Part shown: in pieces, positions 18,696 to 29,058 of the stretch
Layout: every line of letters begins with the position of its first letter
How positions within the stretch are numbered: the stretch's first letter is position 1
From: Comamonadaceae bacterium
GTDB lineage: Bacteria; Pseudomonadota; Gammaproteobacteria; Burkholderiales; Burkholderiaceae_C
DNA length: 64,000 bases
Assembly (NCBI GenBank): GCA_027488255.1
Contig: JAIYBZ010000009.1
Location: 111,932-175,931, forward strand
Direction: 5' to 3'
The notes under the pieces: generated by a model
What the model saw: the letters and a program-made list of their open reading frames with translations, nothing else
Databases searched by the model: none
What the model was told of the DNA's origin: nothing
Translations under genes and position numbers: made by a program

Positions 18696-19565
18696 TTAAT
18701 CGTTCAGCACTTGCAAGTGTTGCCAGCCCAGCCATTGCTGACCCGCAGCCAGTGAAATGGGCTCAAAAACCTGTGCGGCTTCGACACACAACATGTGAAG
18801 CCACCCCTCCTCAGGCATGTCCGTCAATCGACTGCAAAGGTCTGACGCCGGGTTCCAGACCACGGTGTTGGCCCAGCTGGCGCTTTGGCTGATGCGCACG
18901 GTCTGGTTCAAAGTCAGGGGCGACTTGCTGGCATTTTCTGAGGCAGCGTACACGCGGTCAAACTCGGCATTGAACCGCACAGTCTCCGGTGCTTCGGCGT
19001 AGCGGTTGGTCAATGAGTCCCACTCCGATTGGCCCGCCAGCCCCTGCAAGGTGGCTTGGGTCACATCGGGTACGGCAAAGTAAGTGTGCAAGGCGCCAGA
19101 GAACAACAAGGGCTGGGTGTCGGTGTTGTGCACCGTCAAGCTCATGCGCAAGTTACCGGGCTGGAGGTCAAGCTGAAGCCCTGCCGCAAAAGCCTGAGGC
19201 CACCATTGACGGGTGACCGCGTTGTCGGTCAAGCGCAAGGTCAGGCTCGCGGCCTGATCCGACAGCTGGGGCGCCTCGGCCTGCCAGGGCACATTGCGAG
19301 CGAATCCGTGCTTGGGCAAGCGGTCAGCGCAGGGGCCGCGTTGGTTGAACTGGGGAAAGCAGACCGGCACGCCACCTCGGATGGCCGATTGACCATCAAA
19401 ATGACTTTTGGGACTGAGATAAAGGCGCTCTTGACCGCCCGAAATCCAAGACAACACATGCGCGCCCTGCAATGCAAGCTGCACACGATCACCTTGCGGC
19501 AGTGCCAACTCGATGGCGGGCAGGCCGGCAAACTCGGTGGCGCGGCAAATGGCCTGTGCGCTCAT
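18696..19565 (-). CDS. D-hexose-6-phosphate mutarotase (YeaD-like aldose epimerase)
   Basis: YeaD-type enzymes interconvert the alpha and beta anomers of glucose-6-phosphate and similar sugars. The 289-residue product is a beta-sandwich aldose epimerase with the family motifs [20 protein letters not shown] and [10 protein letters not shown] (conserved His86). The location is odd: it is inserted between hisA and hisF on the same strand, 15 bases after hisA and 20 before hisF, so it must be cotranscribed with histidine genes. No his enzyme is lost. The function assignment is by family; a role in histidine synthesis is not implied. Confidence 0.87.
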   Translation of the reverse strand: MSAQAICRATEFAGLPAIELALPQGDRVQLALQGAHVLSWISGGQERLYLSPKSHFDGQSAIRGGVPVCFPQFNQRGPCADRLPKHGFARNVPWQAEAPQLSDQAASLTLRLTDNAVTRQWWPQAFAAGLQLDLQPGNLRMSLTVHNTDTQPLLFSGALHTYFAVPDVTQATLQGLAGQSEWDSLTNRYAEAPETVRFNAEFDRVYAASENASKSPLTLNQTVRISQSASWANTVVWNPASDLCSRLTDMPEEGWLHMLCVEAAQVFEPISLAAGQQWLGWQHLQVLND

Positions 19566-19580
19566 AGTGGCCTGCAGGCG

Positions 19581-20321
19581 TCAGCCGTTGAGCTCATCGG
19601 CACGTTGTTGTGCGAGTGTGAAATCGAGGTCGCCGGAATAGACAGCGCGTCCGCAAATGACGCCTTCAACGCCCTCGTCTTCCACCGCGCACAACTGCTC
19701 GATGTCGGCCATATTGGACAAGCCGCCCGAAGCGATGACCGGAATCGTCAATGCCTGGGCCAGCTTGACGGTGGCCTCGATGTTGATGCCGCTCAGCATG
19801 CCGTCACGGCCAATGTCGGTGTAGATGATGGACTCGACGCCCCAGTCTTCGAATTTCTTGGCCAAGTCCACCACTTCGTGGCCAGTGAGCTTGCTCCAAC
19901 CGTCGGTGGCCACTTTGCCGTCTTTGGCATCGAGACCCACAATGATGTGGCCGCCAAACGCGGTGCAGGCGTCTTTCAAGAAACCCGGATTTTTCACAGC
20001 GGCTGTGCCAATGATCACGTAGCGCAAACCGCTGTCGATGTATTTCTCGATCGTGTCCAGATCGCGAATACCGCCGCCCAGCTGCACGGGAATGTCATCA
20101 CCCACCGCTTTGAGGATGGACTTGATCGCACCAAAGTTTTGCGGCTTGCCGGCAAAAGCACCGTTCAGGTCCACCAAGTGCAATCGGCGCGCTCCTTTTT
20201 CCAGCCAAGTGCGCGCCATGGCCGCTGGGTCTTCACCAAAGGTCGTGGCTTGGTCCATATCGCCCTGTTTGAGGCGAACGCAGTGGCCGTCTTTGAGGTC
20301 AATGGCGGGGATCAGAATCAT
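19581..20321 (-). CDS. hisA: ProFAR isomerase
   Basis: HisA isomerises ProFAR to PRFAR, the step before HisHF. The 246-residue TIM barrel starts [15 protein letters not shown] with the catalytic Asp8, has the second catalytic Asp in [12 protein letters not shown], and the phosphate loops LGGGIRD and ASGGLSN. It lies 44 bases after hisH and ahead of the mutarotase gene. Confidence 0.96.
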   Translation of the reverse strand: MILIPAIDLKDGHCVRLKQGDMDQATTFGEDPAAMARTWLEKGARRLHLVDLNGAFAGKPQNFGAIKSILKAVGDDIPVQLGGGIRDLDTIEKYIDSGLRYVIIGTAAVKNPGFLKDACTAFGGHIIVGLDAKDGKVATDGWSKLTGHEVVDLAKKFEDWGVESIIYTDIGRDGMLSGINIEATVKLAQALTIPVIASGGLSNMADIEQLCAVEDEGVEGVICGRAVYSGDLDFTLAQQRADELNG

Positions 20322-20365
20322 GGCGAATCAATTGCAGGTGGAAAAGAAACGGCAGTGAAAACCAC

Positions 20366-21022
20366 TCAAGGCTGCCAGTGGAGAAAGTTGCGGAACAAAG
20401 CCAATCCTTGTGCCGCGCTTTTTTCAGGGTGAAACTGGGTTGCAAAAATATTGTCGCGGGCAATGGCACACGCGAAACGCCCACCGTAATCCGTTTGCGC
20501 CGCACTGTGAGCCGGTATGGCCACTTGAGCATAAAAGCTGTGGACAAAATAATACCAGCACCCTTCCGCAATGCCCTGCCAAAGGGCATGCGCCTGAGGG
20601 TCTTGCCACACTTGGTTCCATCCCATTTGGGGCACTTTGTAGCGGGTGCCATCGTCTTGCACACGTCCGGCCAAATCAAACTTGACGACACGGCCAGGGA
20701 TCAGTCCCAAGCCGGGCGTCTGCCCCTCATCACTGTGGTCGAGCAGCATCTGCATGCCCACACACACCCCAAACAAGGGTTTTTTGGCGGCGGCATCCAG
20801 CACGGCCTCTAACAAACCAGATTCGCGTAATTCGCGCATGCAATCGGGCATGGCGCCCTGACCCGGCAACACCACACGGTGGGCGTCTCGCACCACCTGG
20901 GGGTTGGAGGTGACGATCACTTCCGCATGGTCTACGACTGCCGCGGCATGCATCACAGCCTGCGCCACCGAGCGCAGATTGCCCATGCCATAGTCCACAA
21001 CGGCCACGCGGTTGACGCTCAT
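20366..21022 (-). CDS. hisH: Imidazole glycerol phosphate synthase glutaminase subunit
   Basis: HisH is a class I glutamine amidotransferase that supplies ammonia to HisF. The 218-residue product has nucleophile Cys87 in GVCVGMQML and the His198/Glu200 pair in FHPEKS. The oxyanion strand reads LPGQGAMPD, a Q replacing the more usual V. The ATG at 21022 is separated from the hisB stop by one base. Confidence 0.95.
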   Translation of the reverse strand: MSVNRVAVVDYGMGNLRSVAQAVMHAAAVVDHAEVIVTSNPQVVRDAHRVVLPGQGAMPDCMRELRESGLLEAVLDAAAKKPLFGVCVGMQMLLDHSDEGQTPGLGLIPGRVVKFDLAGRVQDDGTRYKVPQMGWNQVWQDPQAHALWQGIAEGCWYYFVHSFYAQVAIPAHSAAQTDYGGRFACAIARDNIFATQFHPEKSAAQGLALFRNFLHWQP

Positions 21023-21023
21023 G

Positions 21024-21626
21024 TCACAGACTGCCTTTGGTCGACGGAATGACGCCTGCAGAGCGAGGATCTTGCTCGATCGCGGCCCGTACCGCCCGGG
21101 CAAACGCCTTGAAAATCGTCTCGCACTGGTGGTGGGCGTTCACGCCCTTCAAGTTGTCAATGTGCAGCGTGCACAAGGCGTGGTTCACAAAGCCTTGGAA
21201 AAACTCATAGACCAATTGGGTGTCGAGCGTGCCCAAGGAACCCGAGGTGAAAGCCACGTCCATGTGCAAACCGGGACGGCCCGAAAAATCCACCACCACG
21301 CGACTCAAGGCTTCGTCCAGTGGCACATAAGCATGGCCGTAGCGGCGAATGCCCTTTTTATCTCCCAGCGCCTGCGCAAAGGCTTGGCCCAAAGTGATAC
21401 CAATGTCTTCCACGGTGTGGTGACCATCGATGTGCAAATCGCCTTCACACGAGATGTCCAAATCAATCAAACCATGGCGCGCAATTTGGTCCAGCATGTG
21501 GTCTAAGAAACCAATGCCTGAGGCAAGTTTGGCTTGTCCCGTGCCATCCAAGTGGATGGCCACACGGATATGGGTTTCCGCCGTTTTGCGGGTCACTTGA
21601 GCCGAGCGGGCTGCTGTGCTGTTCAT
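21024..21626 (-). CDS. hisB: Imidazoleglycerol-phosphate dehydratase
   Basis: HisB dehydrates imidazole glycerol phosphate to the acetol phosphate in a manganese enzyme. The 200-residue product has the metal motifs [21 protein letters not shown] and the second-half NAHHQCE. It is the monofunctional form, so histidinol-phosphate phosphatase must be encoded elsewhere. The start at 21626 overlaps the hisC stop by 4 bases. Confidence 0.96.
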   Translation of the reverse strand: MNSTAARSAQVTRKTAETHIRVAIHLDGTGQAKLASGIGFLDHMLDQIARHGLIDLDISCEGDLHIDGHHTVEDIGITLGQAFAQALGDKKGIRRYGHAYVPLDEALSRVVVDFSGRPGLHMDVAFTSGSLGTLDTQLVYEFFQGFVNHALCTLHIDNLKGVNAHHQCETIFKAFARAVRAAIEQDPRSAGVIPSTKGSL

Positions 21627-22729
21627 AAGGAAGCTTTCAAAGCGGCGAGAAGTTGGTCGTTTTCTGCGGCGGTACCCACCGTGAGTCGCAGGCAATTGGT
21701 CAGCAATGGATGCATTTTAGAAACGTTCTTGACCAGCACTTTGTGGGCTTTCAAGCCGTCAAAGGTTTTGCCTGCATCGGGCACTCGGGTCAAGATCATG
21801 TTGGCTTCGCTTGGGAAAGGCGTCACCCCCGGAAAAGCAGCCAGCGCTTGCATCAAACGGGTACGCTGCGCGCGCAGGTCTTTGGCCTGGGCCGCAAACA
21901 CTTCGGCATGTTCCAGTGCAAACAAAGCGCACTCACAGTTGAGTACGCTGATGTTGTAGGGCGGGCGCACTTTGTCGATCTCTGCGACCAGCACCTTGGG
22001 GCCCACCATATAGCCCAAGCGCACCCCTGCCAAGCCAAATTTACTGAGGGTTCGCATCAACAACACATGCGAATGACGGGTGATGCGGTCCATATAGGTT
22101 CGGCTGGCAAAAGGCTGGTAGGCCTCGTCCATCACCACCAAACCGCCTTGCTGACCTTGGGCCTGCACGATTTTTTCAATGGCCTCATCGGACCACAAAT
22201 TGCCCGTGGGGTTGTTCGGGTAAGCCAGATAAACGATGGACGGTTTGTGTTCGGCTATTGCCGCCAACATGGCGGCTTCATCCAGCTCAAAGTTGGCTGT
22301 GAGGGGCACGCCGTGAAAAGCCAAGCCTTGCAACTGAGCGCTCATGGCATACATGACAAAGCCCGGCACGGGCGCCAAGATGCTGGCACCCGGCACATCG
22401 CAGGCCATGGCCAGCAGAGAAATCAACTCGTCAGAACCGTTGCCCAACATGATGTCGAAACCCTCGGGCATACACGCATGTTGGGCCAGCACGGCACGCA
22501 GGTCATTCACCCGGCCGTCGGGATAACGGTTGAGGGCCAGCGACCCCAAGCGGGCACCCAATGCCTGTTGCAGTTCAGGCGACAAGCGGTGCGGGTTTTC
22601 CATCGCATCCAACTTGACCATGCCCACCGAATCCTGAATGGCATAGGCATGCATGGATTGCACATCCTGACGAATGCGTTGCAGCCATTGAGGGCGCACC
22701 TCTGCTGGAACCGTGTTGGGGAGGCTCAT
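21623..22729 (-). CDS. hisC: Histidinol-phosphate aminotransferase
   Basis: HisC transfers an amino group from glutamate to imidazole acetol phosphate. The 368-residue fold-type I PLP enzyme has DAMENPHRL, the NPNNPTGN motif, DEAYQPF and the PLP lysine in [14 protein letters not shown]. It overlaps hisD upstream and hisB downstream by 4 bases each, so the three are translationally coupled. Confidence 0.96.
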   Translation of the reverse strand: MSLPNTVPAEVRPQWLQRIRQDVQSMHAYAIQDSVGMVKLDAMENPHRLSPELQQALGARLGSLALNRYPDGRVNDLRAVLAQHACMPEGFDIMLGNGSDELISLLAMACDVPGASILAPVPGFVMYAMSAQLQGLAFHGVPLTANFELDEAAMLAAIAEHKPSIVYLAYPNNPTGNLWSDEAIEKIVQAQGQQGGLVVMDEAYQPFASRTYMDRITRHSHVLLMRTLSKFGLAGVRLGYMVGPKVLVAEIDKVRPPYNISVLNCECALFALEHAEVFAAQAKDLRAQRTRLMQALAAFPGVTPFPSEANMILTRVPDAGKTFDGLKAHKVLVKNVSKMHPLLTNCLRLTVGTAAENDQLLAALKASL

Positions 22730-24069
22730 GGGGACTCTCGCATGGGAGGAACAGGGCTCAAACGCAATTCAGCGGCCCGGGCGTGCGCTTGCAGGCCTTC
22801 GCCATAAGCCAGCTCGGCGGCGATGCGTCCCAAAGGTTGGGCCCCTGCTTCGCTCACCTCGATCAAGCTCGAGCGTTTTTGGAAGTCGTACACGCCAAGC
22901 GGCGAGGAAAAACGCGCAGTGCCGCTGGTCGGCAGCACATGGTTGGGGCCAGCGCAATAGTCGCCCAGCGACTCGCTGGTGAAGGCCCCCAAAAAAATCG
23001 CGCCGGCGTGGCGCAACAGGGGTTCCCAGCGGTGCGGGTCACGGCTTGAAACCTCTAAATGTTCTGGCGCAATGCGGTTGCTGATGGCACAGGCTTCTTC
23101 CATGCTGCGCGTGAGAATCAAGGCGCCCCGGTCGTTCAGCGATTTCGCGATGATCTCGCGACGCGGCATCTCGGGCAATAGGCGGTCGATCGCAGCCTGC
23201 ACTTGGGCGATGTAATTTTGATCAGGGCACAGCAAGATGCTCTGCGCCAGCTCGTCGTGCTCGGCTTGGCTGAACAGATCCATCGCCACCCACTCAGCCG
23301 GTGTGCTGCCATCGGCCAAGACCAAAATTTCGCTGGGGCCCGCAATCATGTCGATGCCCACGGTGCCGAAGACGCGTTTTTTGGCACTGGCTACATAGGC
23401 ATTGCCAGGCCCGGTGATCTTGTCGACCTTGGGAATGGTGGCGGTGCCATAGGCCAAAGCAGCCACGGCTTGGGCTCCGCCAACCGTGAAGGCACGGCTC
23501 ACCCCCGCCACGCAGGCCGCGGCCAAAACCAGAGGATTGCGTACCCCTTGGGGCGTGGGCACCACCATGATGATGTCTTGCACCCCGGCCACATGGGCGG
23601 GCAGTGCGTTCATCAATACCGATGAGGGATAGGCGGCCTTGCCGCCGGGCACATAAATGCCCACGCGGTCCAGCGGCGTGACCTTTTGCCCTAATAAAGT
23701 GCCGTCTTCGTCGCGGTAGGTCCAGCTTTCGCCAGAGGCTTTCTTTTGTGCTTCGTGGTATCGGCGCACACGAGCGGCAGCAGCTTGCAGGGCCTCACGT
23801 TGGGCGGCAGGCAAACTGTCGAGCGCCGTTTGCAACTCGGCTTGGCTAATTTCGAGGGCCTGCACGTGGGCGGCTTGCAATCCGTCAAAGCGCTGGGTGT
23901 ACTCGAGTACGGCGGCGTCACCGCGTTGCTGCACATCGGCCAAGATGTCGGCCACGCGCTGCTCGATGGCCGCATCGGTATCGGCCGACCAATGCAAACG
24001 GGCAGCAAAGGCCGCCTCAAAACCGGCATCGGCCGTGTTCAATTGCATGGGTTTGGCGAGCAGGGCCAT
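22726..24069 (-). CDS. hisD: Histidinol dehydrogenase
   Basis: HisD oxidises histidinol to histidine in two NAD-dependent steps at a zinc site. The 447-residue product contains [12 protein letters not shown], the signature ending [14 protein letters not shown], and the zinc/base region [12 protein letters not shown] with [13 protein letters not shown]. It follows hisG by 3 bases. Another ATG seven codons in is possible, but the first gives the usual length. Confidence 0.96.
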   Translation of the reverse strand: MALLAKPMQLNTADAGFEAAFAARLHWSADTDAAIEQRVADILADVQQRGDAAVLEYTQRFDGLQAAHVQALEISQAELQTALDSLPAAQREALQAAAARVRRYHEAQKKASGESWTYRDEDGTLLGQKVTPLDRVGIYVPGGKAAYPSSVLMNALPAHVAGVQDIIMVVPTPQGVRNPLVLAAACVAGVSRAFTVGGAQAVAALAYGTATIPKVDKITGPGNAYVASAKKRVFGTVGIDMIAGPSEILVLADGSTPAEWVAMDLFSQAEHDELAQSILLCPDQNYIAQVQAAIDRLLPEMPRREIIAKSLNDRGALILTRSMEEACAISNRIAPEHLEVSSRDPHRWEPLLRHAGAIFLGAFTSESLGDYCAGPNHVLPTSGTARFSSPLGVYDFQKRSSLIEVSEAGAQPLGRIAAELAYGEGLQAHARAAELRLSPVPPMRESP

Positions 24070-24072
24070 GGC

Positions 24073-24714
24073 TCAGTCTTTCTTCACAGCGCCAGCAAAG
24101 GCATCAATGATGGCGCGAATTGGGGCTTGCTTGAGTTTGAGCGCCGCTTGGTTCACCACCAAGCGCGAACTGATGTCCATGATGCGTTCGACCTCGACCA
24201 AGTGGTTGGCCTTGAGTGTGTTGCCAGTCGAAACCAAGTCGACAATGGCGTCGGCCAAGCCCGTGAGAGGGGCCAGCTCCATGCTGCCATAGAGCTTGAT
24301 CAAATCGACGTGCACGCCTTTGTTGGCAAAAAAGTCCCGTGCAATCGTGGTGTATTTGGTGGCGACTTTCAAGCGAGCGCCCGTGCGCACTTGTGCGGAG
24401 TAATCGTAATCGGCACGCACCGCCACACTCATGCGGCATTTGGCAATCTGCAGATCCAGCGGCTGATACAGCCCTTGGCCCCCGTGCTCGATCAAGGTGT
24501 CCAGGCCCGTGACGCCCAAATCTGCACCGCCGTATTCCACATAAGTCGGCACATCGCTGGCACGCACCAAAACCACGCGCACATGCGCTTGGTTGGTGGG
24601 CAAAATCAATTTACGAGATTTCTCGGGGTCTTCGAGCACCTCGATGCCCGCCGCGCGCAGCAGCGGCAAAGTCTCGTCAAAGATGCGTCCTTTGGACAGG
24701 GCCAGCGTGATCAT
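24073..24714 (-). CDS. hisG: ATP phosphoribosyltransferase, short form
   Basis: HisG commits ATP and PRPP to histidine synthesis. The product has only 213 residues and lacks the C-terminal regulatory ACT-like domain of long HisG (about 300), so it is the HisG-S type that needs the regulatory subunit HisZ; no hisZ lies in this window. Motifs include [15 protein letters not shown], the PRPP-binding [16 protein letters not shown] and [11 protein letters not shown]. The ATG overlaps the murA stop by 4 bases. Confidence 0.95.
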   Translation of the reverse strand: MITLALSKGRIFDETLPLLRAAGIEVLEDPEKSRKLILPTNQAHVRVVLVRASDVPTYVEYGGADLGVTGLDTLIEHGGQGLYQPLDLQIAKCRMSVAVRADYDYSAQVRTGARLKVATKYTTIARDFFANKGVHVDLIKLYGSMELAPLTGLADAIVDLVSTGNTLKANHLVEVERIMDISSRLVVNQAALKLKQAPIRAIIDAFAGAVKKD

Positions 24715-25976
24715 TTCACTCTTTCAATGTCGGCTCCTAGGCCGCGCAATTTCAGTTCCATGCGGTCATAACCGCGGTCCAGGTGATAGATGCGGTCCAC
24801 GGTGGTTTCGCCTTCGGCCACCAGTCCCGCGATCACCAAACTGGCGGATGCCCGCAAGTCGGTGGCCATGACCGTCGCACCCGACAGTTTTTCAACCCCT
24901 TCGACCACCGCAACCTTGCCATCAATTTGAATGTGAGCACCCAAGCGCACCAATTCATTGACGTGCATGAAGCGGTTTTCAAAGATCGTTTCAGTGACTT
25001 TACTGGCCCCTTGCGAGATGCAGTTGAGCGCCATGAACTGGGCTTGCATATCGGTCGGGAAACCCGGGTATTCGGTGGTGCGGAAACTTTGCGCCTTGAG
25101 ACGTCCTTCGGACTTGACCCGAATGAAATCTGGCCCGGCCTCTACGGTCGCCCCCGCATCGCGCAATTTTTCGATCACCACCTCAAGGTGGTCTGCACGG
25201 CCGTAGCGCAAGACGACATCGCCCCCGGTCGCCGCAACCGCACACAAAAATGTACCGGCTTCGATGCGGTCAGCCACCACTTGGTGAAGACCGCCATGCA
25301 GACGCTCCACCCCTTGAATTCGGATACGACGCGTGCCATGGCCCTCGATTTTGGCGCCCATTGTGATGAGCATTTCGGCCAGATCACCGATTTCCGGTTC
25401 TTGCGCGGCGTTTTCCAGCACCGTCTCGCCCTCGGCCAAGGTCGCGGCCATCAAGAAGTTTTCGGTACCGGTGACGGTGACCATGTCGGTCGTGATGTGC
25501 GCGCCCTTCAGGCGTGTCCGCCCCCCCGCCAAACTGGCCAGCATGTAGCCGTGATCGACTGTGATCTCCGCTCCCATCGCCTGCAGACCTTTGATGTGCT
25601 GATCCACAGGGCGAGAGCCAATGGCGCAGCCCCCAGGCAAGGACACTTTGGCGCGGCCAAAACGCGCCAACAAGGGCCCCAGTGCCAGCACCGAAGCGCG
25701 CATCGTTTTGACCAACTCGTAAGGGGCCTCAGGGTTGTTCAAGGCCCCCGCGTCCAATGTCACCCGACCGTCTTCGTGGTGCTCTGCTGAGACCCCCATA
25801 TTGCGGATCAGCTTGAGCATGGTGGAGACATCTTGCAGGCGCGGCACATTGGCCAATGTCACCGGTTCCGCAGTCAGCAAAGCGGCGCACAACTCGGGCA
25901 GCGCCGCATTTTTGGCACCCGCCACATCCAGCGTGCCTTGCAGGCGTTTGCCGCCGCGAATTTTCAATTTATCCAT
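24711..25976 (-). CDS. murA: UDP-N-acetylglucosamine 1-carboxyvinyltransferase
   Basis: MurA adds enolpyruvate to UDP-GlcNAc, the first committed step of peptidoglycan synthesis. The 421-residue product has Lys22 in AGAKNAALP and the catalytic, fosfomycin-target Cys117 in [13 protein letters not shown]. The presence of Cys rather than Asp predicts fosfomycin sensitivity of the enzyme by family knowledge. It lies between ibaG and hisG. Confidence 0.97.
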   Translation of the reverse strand: MDKLKIRGGKRLQGTLDVAGAKNAALPELCAALLTAEPVTLANVPRLQDVSTMLKLIRNMGVSAEHHEDGRVTLDAGALNNPEAPYELVKTMRASVLALGPLLARFGRAKVSLPGGCAIGSRPVDQHIKGLQAMGAEITVDHGYMLASLAGGRTRLKGAHITTDMVTVTGTENFLMAATLAEGETVLENAAQEPEIGDLAEMLITMGAKIEGHGTRRIRIQGVERLHGGLHQVVADRIEAGTFLCAVAATGGDVVLRYGRADHLEVVIEKLRDAGATVEAGPDFIRVKSEGRLKAQSFRTTEYPGFPTDMQAQFMALNCISQGASKVTETIFENRFMHVNELVRLGAHIQIDGKVAVVEGVEKLSGATVMATDLRASASLVIAGLVAEGETTVDRIYHLDRGYDRMELKLRGLGADIERVK

Positions 25977-26023
25977 GGTTCAGCTCTGCGTGGAAAGGCT
26001 AAGGCGTGCGTGAGGGTGCGCGA

Positions 26024-26266
26024 TCAATTCGCTTGTTGGGCCCATTCGGCGGGCGTGTAGGTTTTCATGGACAAAGCGTGCACTTCGTCGGTGTGCATTT
26101 TTTGACCCAGGGTGGCGTAGACCCGTTGGTGCCGGGCGATGGGGCGCAGGCCGGCAAAAGCCTCAGACACCACGACAGCGTTCCAGTGACGGCCATCGCC
26201 GTGCACACTCAAGTGGGTGCATGGAAGGCCTGCGGCAATGAGGGCTTGAAGTTGCTCTGCGTTCAT
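26024..26266 (-). CDS. ibaG: BolA-family protein IbaG (YrbA)
   Basis: BolA-like proteins pair with monothiol glutaredoxins over iron-sulfur clusters. The 80-residue product has the family core with a conserved His in VHGDGRHWNAVVVS, the RHQRVYATLG helix and the HALSMKTYTPAEW C-terminus. Its position just upstream of murA and near the mla genes is the E. coli ibaG position, which favours IbaG over BolA. The ATG at 26266 is 5 bases past the permease stop. Confidence 0.9.
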   Translation of the reverse strand: MNAEQLQALIAAGLPCTHLSVHGDGRHWNAVVVSEAFAGLRPIARHQRVYATLGQKMHTDEVHALSMKTYTPAEWAQQAN

Positions 26267-26271
26267 AGGGT

Positions 26272-27027
26272 TCAGCTCCGGATTTTGTAGCCGGTGCGCA
26301 AAAGGTGAAGGGTCAGGATGCTGACGAGGGCCAATGCGCTGCCCACCACCGCCAGACTGAGCCAAGGCGAGACATCGCTCTGGCCAAAAAAGCCGTATCG
26401 AAAACCGTCAATCATGTAGAAAAAGGGGTTCAAGTGGCTCAGCTGCTGCCAAAACGTGGGGAGCGAATGGACCGAGTAGAACACCCCCGACAAAAAAGTC
26501 ATGGGCATGATGATGAAGTTTTGGAAGGCGGCCATTTGGTCGAATTTTTCAGCCCACAGCCCCGCAATCACCCCCAAAGCGCCCATCATGGCGGCACCCA
26601 TGATGGCAAAAATCACGATCCACACAGGGTTGACAAATGTGATGTTGACCATCCAGCCGGTGATCACAAAAACACCCAGCCCGACCGCCAAGCCGCGGAC
26701 CACAGACGAACCCACATAGGCCACAAACCAACTGCGGTGCGACAAAGGCGTGAGCAACAAAAACACGAGACTGCCCATGATTTTGCTTTGCACCAAGCTG
26801 GAAGAACTGTTGGCGAAGGCGTTTTGCAAGACCCCCATCATGATCAGACCGGGCAGCAAAAACGAGGTGTAAGGCACCTGGTCATAGACCTTCACATGGT
26901 CTTCGAGCACATGGCCAAAAATGAGCATGTAGAGAACCGAGGTCAGCACCGGCGCGGCCACCGTCTGAAAAGCCACTTTCCAGAAGCGCAACACTTCTTT
27001 GTAAAACAGGGTTTGCCAGCCCATCAT
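26272..27027 (-). CDS. ABC-2 type transporter permease (YadH-like)
   Basis: This is the membrane half of an ABC exporter: 251 residues with six hydrophobic segments and the ABC-2 signature (PGLIMMGVLQNAF, then MTFLSGVFYSV). It starts in a 4-base overlap with the ATPase gene. YadGH-type exporters are often found beside mla, ibaG and murA in betaproteobacteria; the substrate is not known. It sits in the inner membrane. Confidence 0.88.
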   Translation of the reverse strand: MMGWQTLFYKEVLRFWKVAFQTVAAPVLTSVLYMLIFGHVLEDHVKVYDQVPYTSFLLPGLIMMGVLQNAFANSSSSLVQSKIMGSLVFLLLTPLSHRSWFVAYVGSSVVRGLAVGLGVFVITGWMVNITFVNPVWIVIFAIMGAAMMGALGVIAGLWAEKFDQMAAFQNFIIMPMTFLSGVFYSVHSLPTFWQQLSHLNPFFYMIDGFRYGFFGQSDVSPWLSLAVVGSALALVSILTLHLLRTGYKIRS

Positions 27028-27959
27028 GTGGTGGCTCCGTTCACAGGTTGTTTGCGGTTCATGACTTCGAGGAAGACATCTTCCAGATCGGCCTGACGAA
27101 TTTCAACGTCTTCGGCCACCAATCCCGCAGACCGCAAAGTCGCCAAATGGTTTTCGATTTCGAGTGCGTTGTGGACGGGCAACTGAACAATGCGCCCCGT
27201 CACTCTGGCGATGCCCTTCATGCTGGCGGGCAAGTCGCCATCGAGCTTCAGGCGCAAGACCTGGCTGGTGGCCGAACGCAGCAATTCTGAGGTGCGCTCA
27301 AGTGCCAGCAATTGTCCTTGCTTGAGCATGGCAATGCGGCTGCACAAGGCTTCGGCTTCTTCGAGGTAATGGGTGGTCAGCAAAACGGTGTGACCTTGTT
27401 TGTTCAGCTTGGCGATGAACTGCCACAGGGTCTGTCGCAATTCCACATCGACGCCAGCGGTCGGCTCGTCCAACACAATCACGCGCGGTTTGTGCACCAG
27501 CGCTTGCGCCACCAGCACCCGGCGTTTCATGCCGCCTGACAACTGGCGCATGTTGGCGTTGGCCTTGTCGGAGAGACCCAAGTTGGCCAGAAGTTCATCG
27601 ATCCAATCGTCGTTTTTCTTGACGCCAAAATAGCCCGATTGGATGCGCAAGGATTCGCGAACGGTGAAGAAGGGATCGAACACCAACTCTTGTGGCACCA
27701 CCCCCAAAAGACGGCGCGCTGTGGCGTAGTCTTTTTGCACATCATGGCCGTGCACTTCTACCCGACCTTCAGTGGCACGCGTCAGTCCCGCCAGGGTGCT
27801 GATCAAGGTGGTTTTGCCTGCGCCATTGGGGCCCAACAAACCAAAGAACTCGCCCTCTTGCACATCAAAGCTCACGCGATCCAGCGCTTTGAATGCGGCT
27901 GCGCCTGCCAATTTAGCAGGGTAGATCTTGGAGACGGATTGGAATGAGAGCGCGGGCAT
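27024..27959 (-). CDS. ABC transporter ATPase (YadG-like)
   Basis: The ATPase partner of the downstream permease. The 311-residue product has Walker A GPNGAGKT (43-50), the signature RQLSGGMKRRV, Walker B VIVLDEPTAGVD and the switch His in TTHYLEE. About 80 residues after the core form an extra C-terminal domain found in this exporter group. The gene is 84 bases from mlaB. Confidence 0.92.
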   Translation of the reverse strand: MPALSFQSVSKIYPAKLAGAAAFKALDRVSFDVQEGEFFGLLGPNGAGKTTLISTLAGLTRATEGRVEVHGHDVQKDYATARRLLGVVPQELVFDPFFTVRESLRIQSGYFGVKKNDDWIDELLANLGLSDKANANMRQLSGGMKRRVLVAQALVHKPRVIVLDEPTAGVDVELRQTLWQFIAKLNKQGHTVLLTTHYLEEAEALCSRIAMLKQGQLLALERTSELLRSATSQVLRLKLDGDLPASMKGIARVTGRIVQLPVHNALEIENHLATLRSAGLVAEDVEIRQADLEDVFLEVMNRKQPVNGATT

Positions 27960-28043
27960 GAGAGGCTGTTATTTTAAGTCCTGACCCGCATGCAGCAGGC
28001 TTGGACAGGGCGGTCCGGAGCAAAAAGACCCTGAAATCGGCTT

Positions 28044-28319
28044 TCAGGCTGGCTCGAACAGGTCAAACACGCCGTACAGATGGGCCAGTTGATGCAAGCG
28101 CGGCGTCCAACCCGACACTTTCAAATTGCCGCCCTGGGCCGCCACGGCCCTGCGCAAGGCCAATAAAACGGCCAAGGCCGAAGAGTCAAACTCGCGCAAA
28201 TCAGAGGCATCCACTTCCACCTGACTCGCTTCATGGTGGGGCAATTGCGCCAGCCATTGGGACAGGCACTCGTCCGCTTGGGCATGCAGCAAGGTGGGGG
28301 GGATCTTCAGCAAACGCAT
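28044..28319 (-). CDS. mlaB: STAS-domain protein MlaB
   Basis: MlaB is the cytosolic STAS subunit that stabilises the MlaFE transporter for outer-membrane phospholipid trafficking. The 91-residue product has the STAS core with DLREFDSSALAVLLALRRAV. The ATG at 28319 lies 13 bases past mlaC. Sequence conservation is weak; context and the STAS motif carry the call. Confidence 0.85.
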   Translation of the reverse strand: MRLLKIPPTLLHAQADECLSQWLAQLPHHEASQVEVDASDLREFDSSALAVLLALRRAVAAQGGNLKVSGWTPRLHQLAHLYGVFDLFEPA

Positions 28320-28332
28320 GGCGAGCAAACGC

Positions 28333-28968
28333 TCAAGAAGACTTGGTGTTGGATTTGTTGCGCGCAGCCAAGCTGGCAATCAAGCCATCGATTCCGCCCG
28401 CATTGATCTCTTTGGTGAACTGGGTGCGGTAGTTTTCAACCAACCAGATCCCCAACACATTCAGGTCAAAAATCATCCAGCCGGCCCCTTCGTTGGGGGT
28501 TCGTTCCAAACGGTAATCCAATTGGATCGGGTCCCCCCGGCCACGCACCTCGGTGTTGACCACCAGATTTTTGTCTTCTTGACCCGGACGCAGGGGCTTG
28601 ACCACCACCACTTGGTCGGTGATTTGGCTGAGCGCACCCGCATAGGTGCGCACCAACAAAATCTTGAACTCTTCTTGCAAGCGCTTTTGTTGCTCGGGAG
28701 TGGCTTTGCGCCAAGCCGGTCCGGTGGCCAAGGATGTCATGCGTCGGAAATTCACATGCGGCATCAACTTGGCATCGACCAGTTGGATGATCTTGCCCAC
28801 ATCGCCACTGCGCAAAGATTTGTCTGATTTGATGACGTCTAAGGTGTCATTGGTGATGCGTTTGATGAACCCGTCAGGGGCTTCGTCCGCAGCCCAAACC
28901 GGCCCGATGGCGCAGCCCATCCCAGCGGCGCAGGCGGCAGTGAGCAAGTGACGGCGATTCAGGGACAT
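28333..28968 (-). CDS. mlaC: Periplasmic phospholipid carrier MlaC
   Basis: MlaC shuttles phospholipids between outer-membrane MlaA and inner-membrane MlaFEDB. The 211-residue product has the MlaC/Ttg2D fold (ALSQITDQVVVVKPLRP, DYRLERTPNEGAGWMIFDLNVLGIWLVENYRTQF). Its leader begins MSLNRRHLLTAACAAG, a twin-arginine look with a cleavage site near VWA-ADE, unlike the Sec signal of E. coli MlaC. ATG 28977, three codons upstream, is an alternative start; a 7-bp hairpin at 28982-28998 overlaps the ribosome-site region. Confidence 0.93.
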   Translation of the reverse strand: MSLNRRHLLTAACAAGMGCAIGPVWAADEAPDGFIKRITNDTLDVIKSDKSLRSGDVGKIIQLVDAKLMPHVNFRRMTSLATGPAWRKATPEQQKRLQEEFKILLVRTYAGALSQITDQVVVVKPLRPGQEDKNLVVNTEVRGRGDPIQLDYRLERTPNEGAGWMIFDLNVLGIWLVENYRTQFTKEINAGGIDGLIASLAARNKSNTKSS

Positions 28969-29058
28969 TGAGGGCATTTCTTCCAAAAAGATTTTGGAGC
29001 TTATCAGACACCATGGCGGTCAACAGCATATTGAGCACCTAAGGGTTATTTTATAAGG

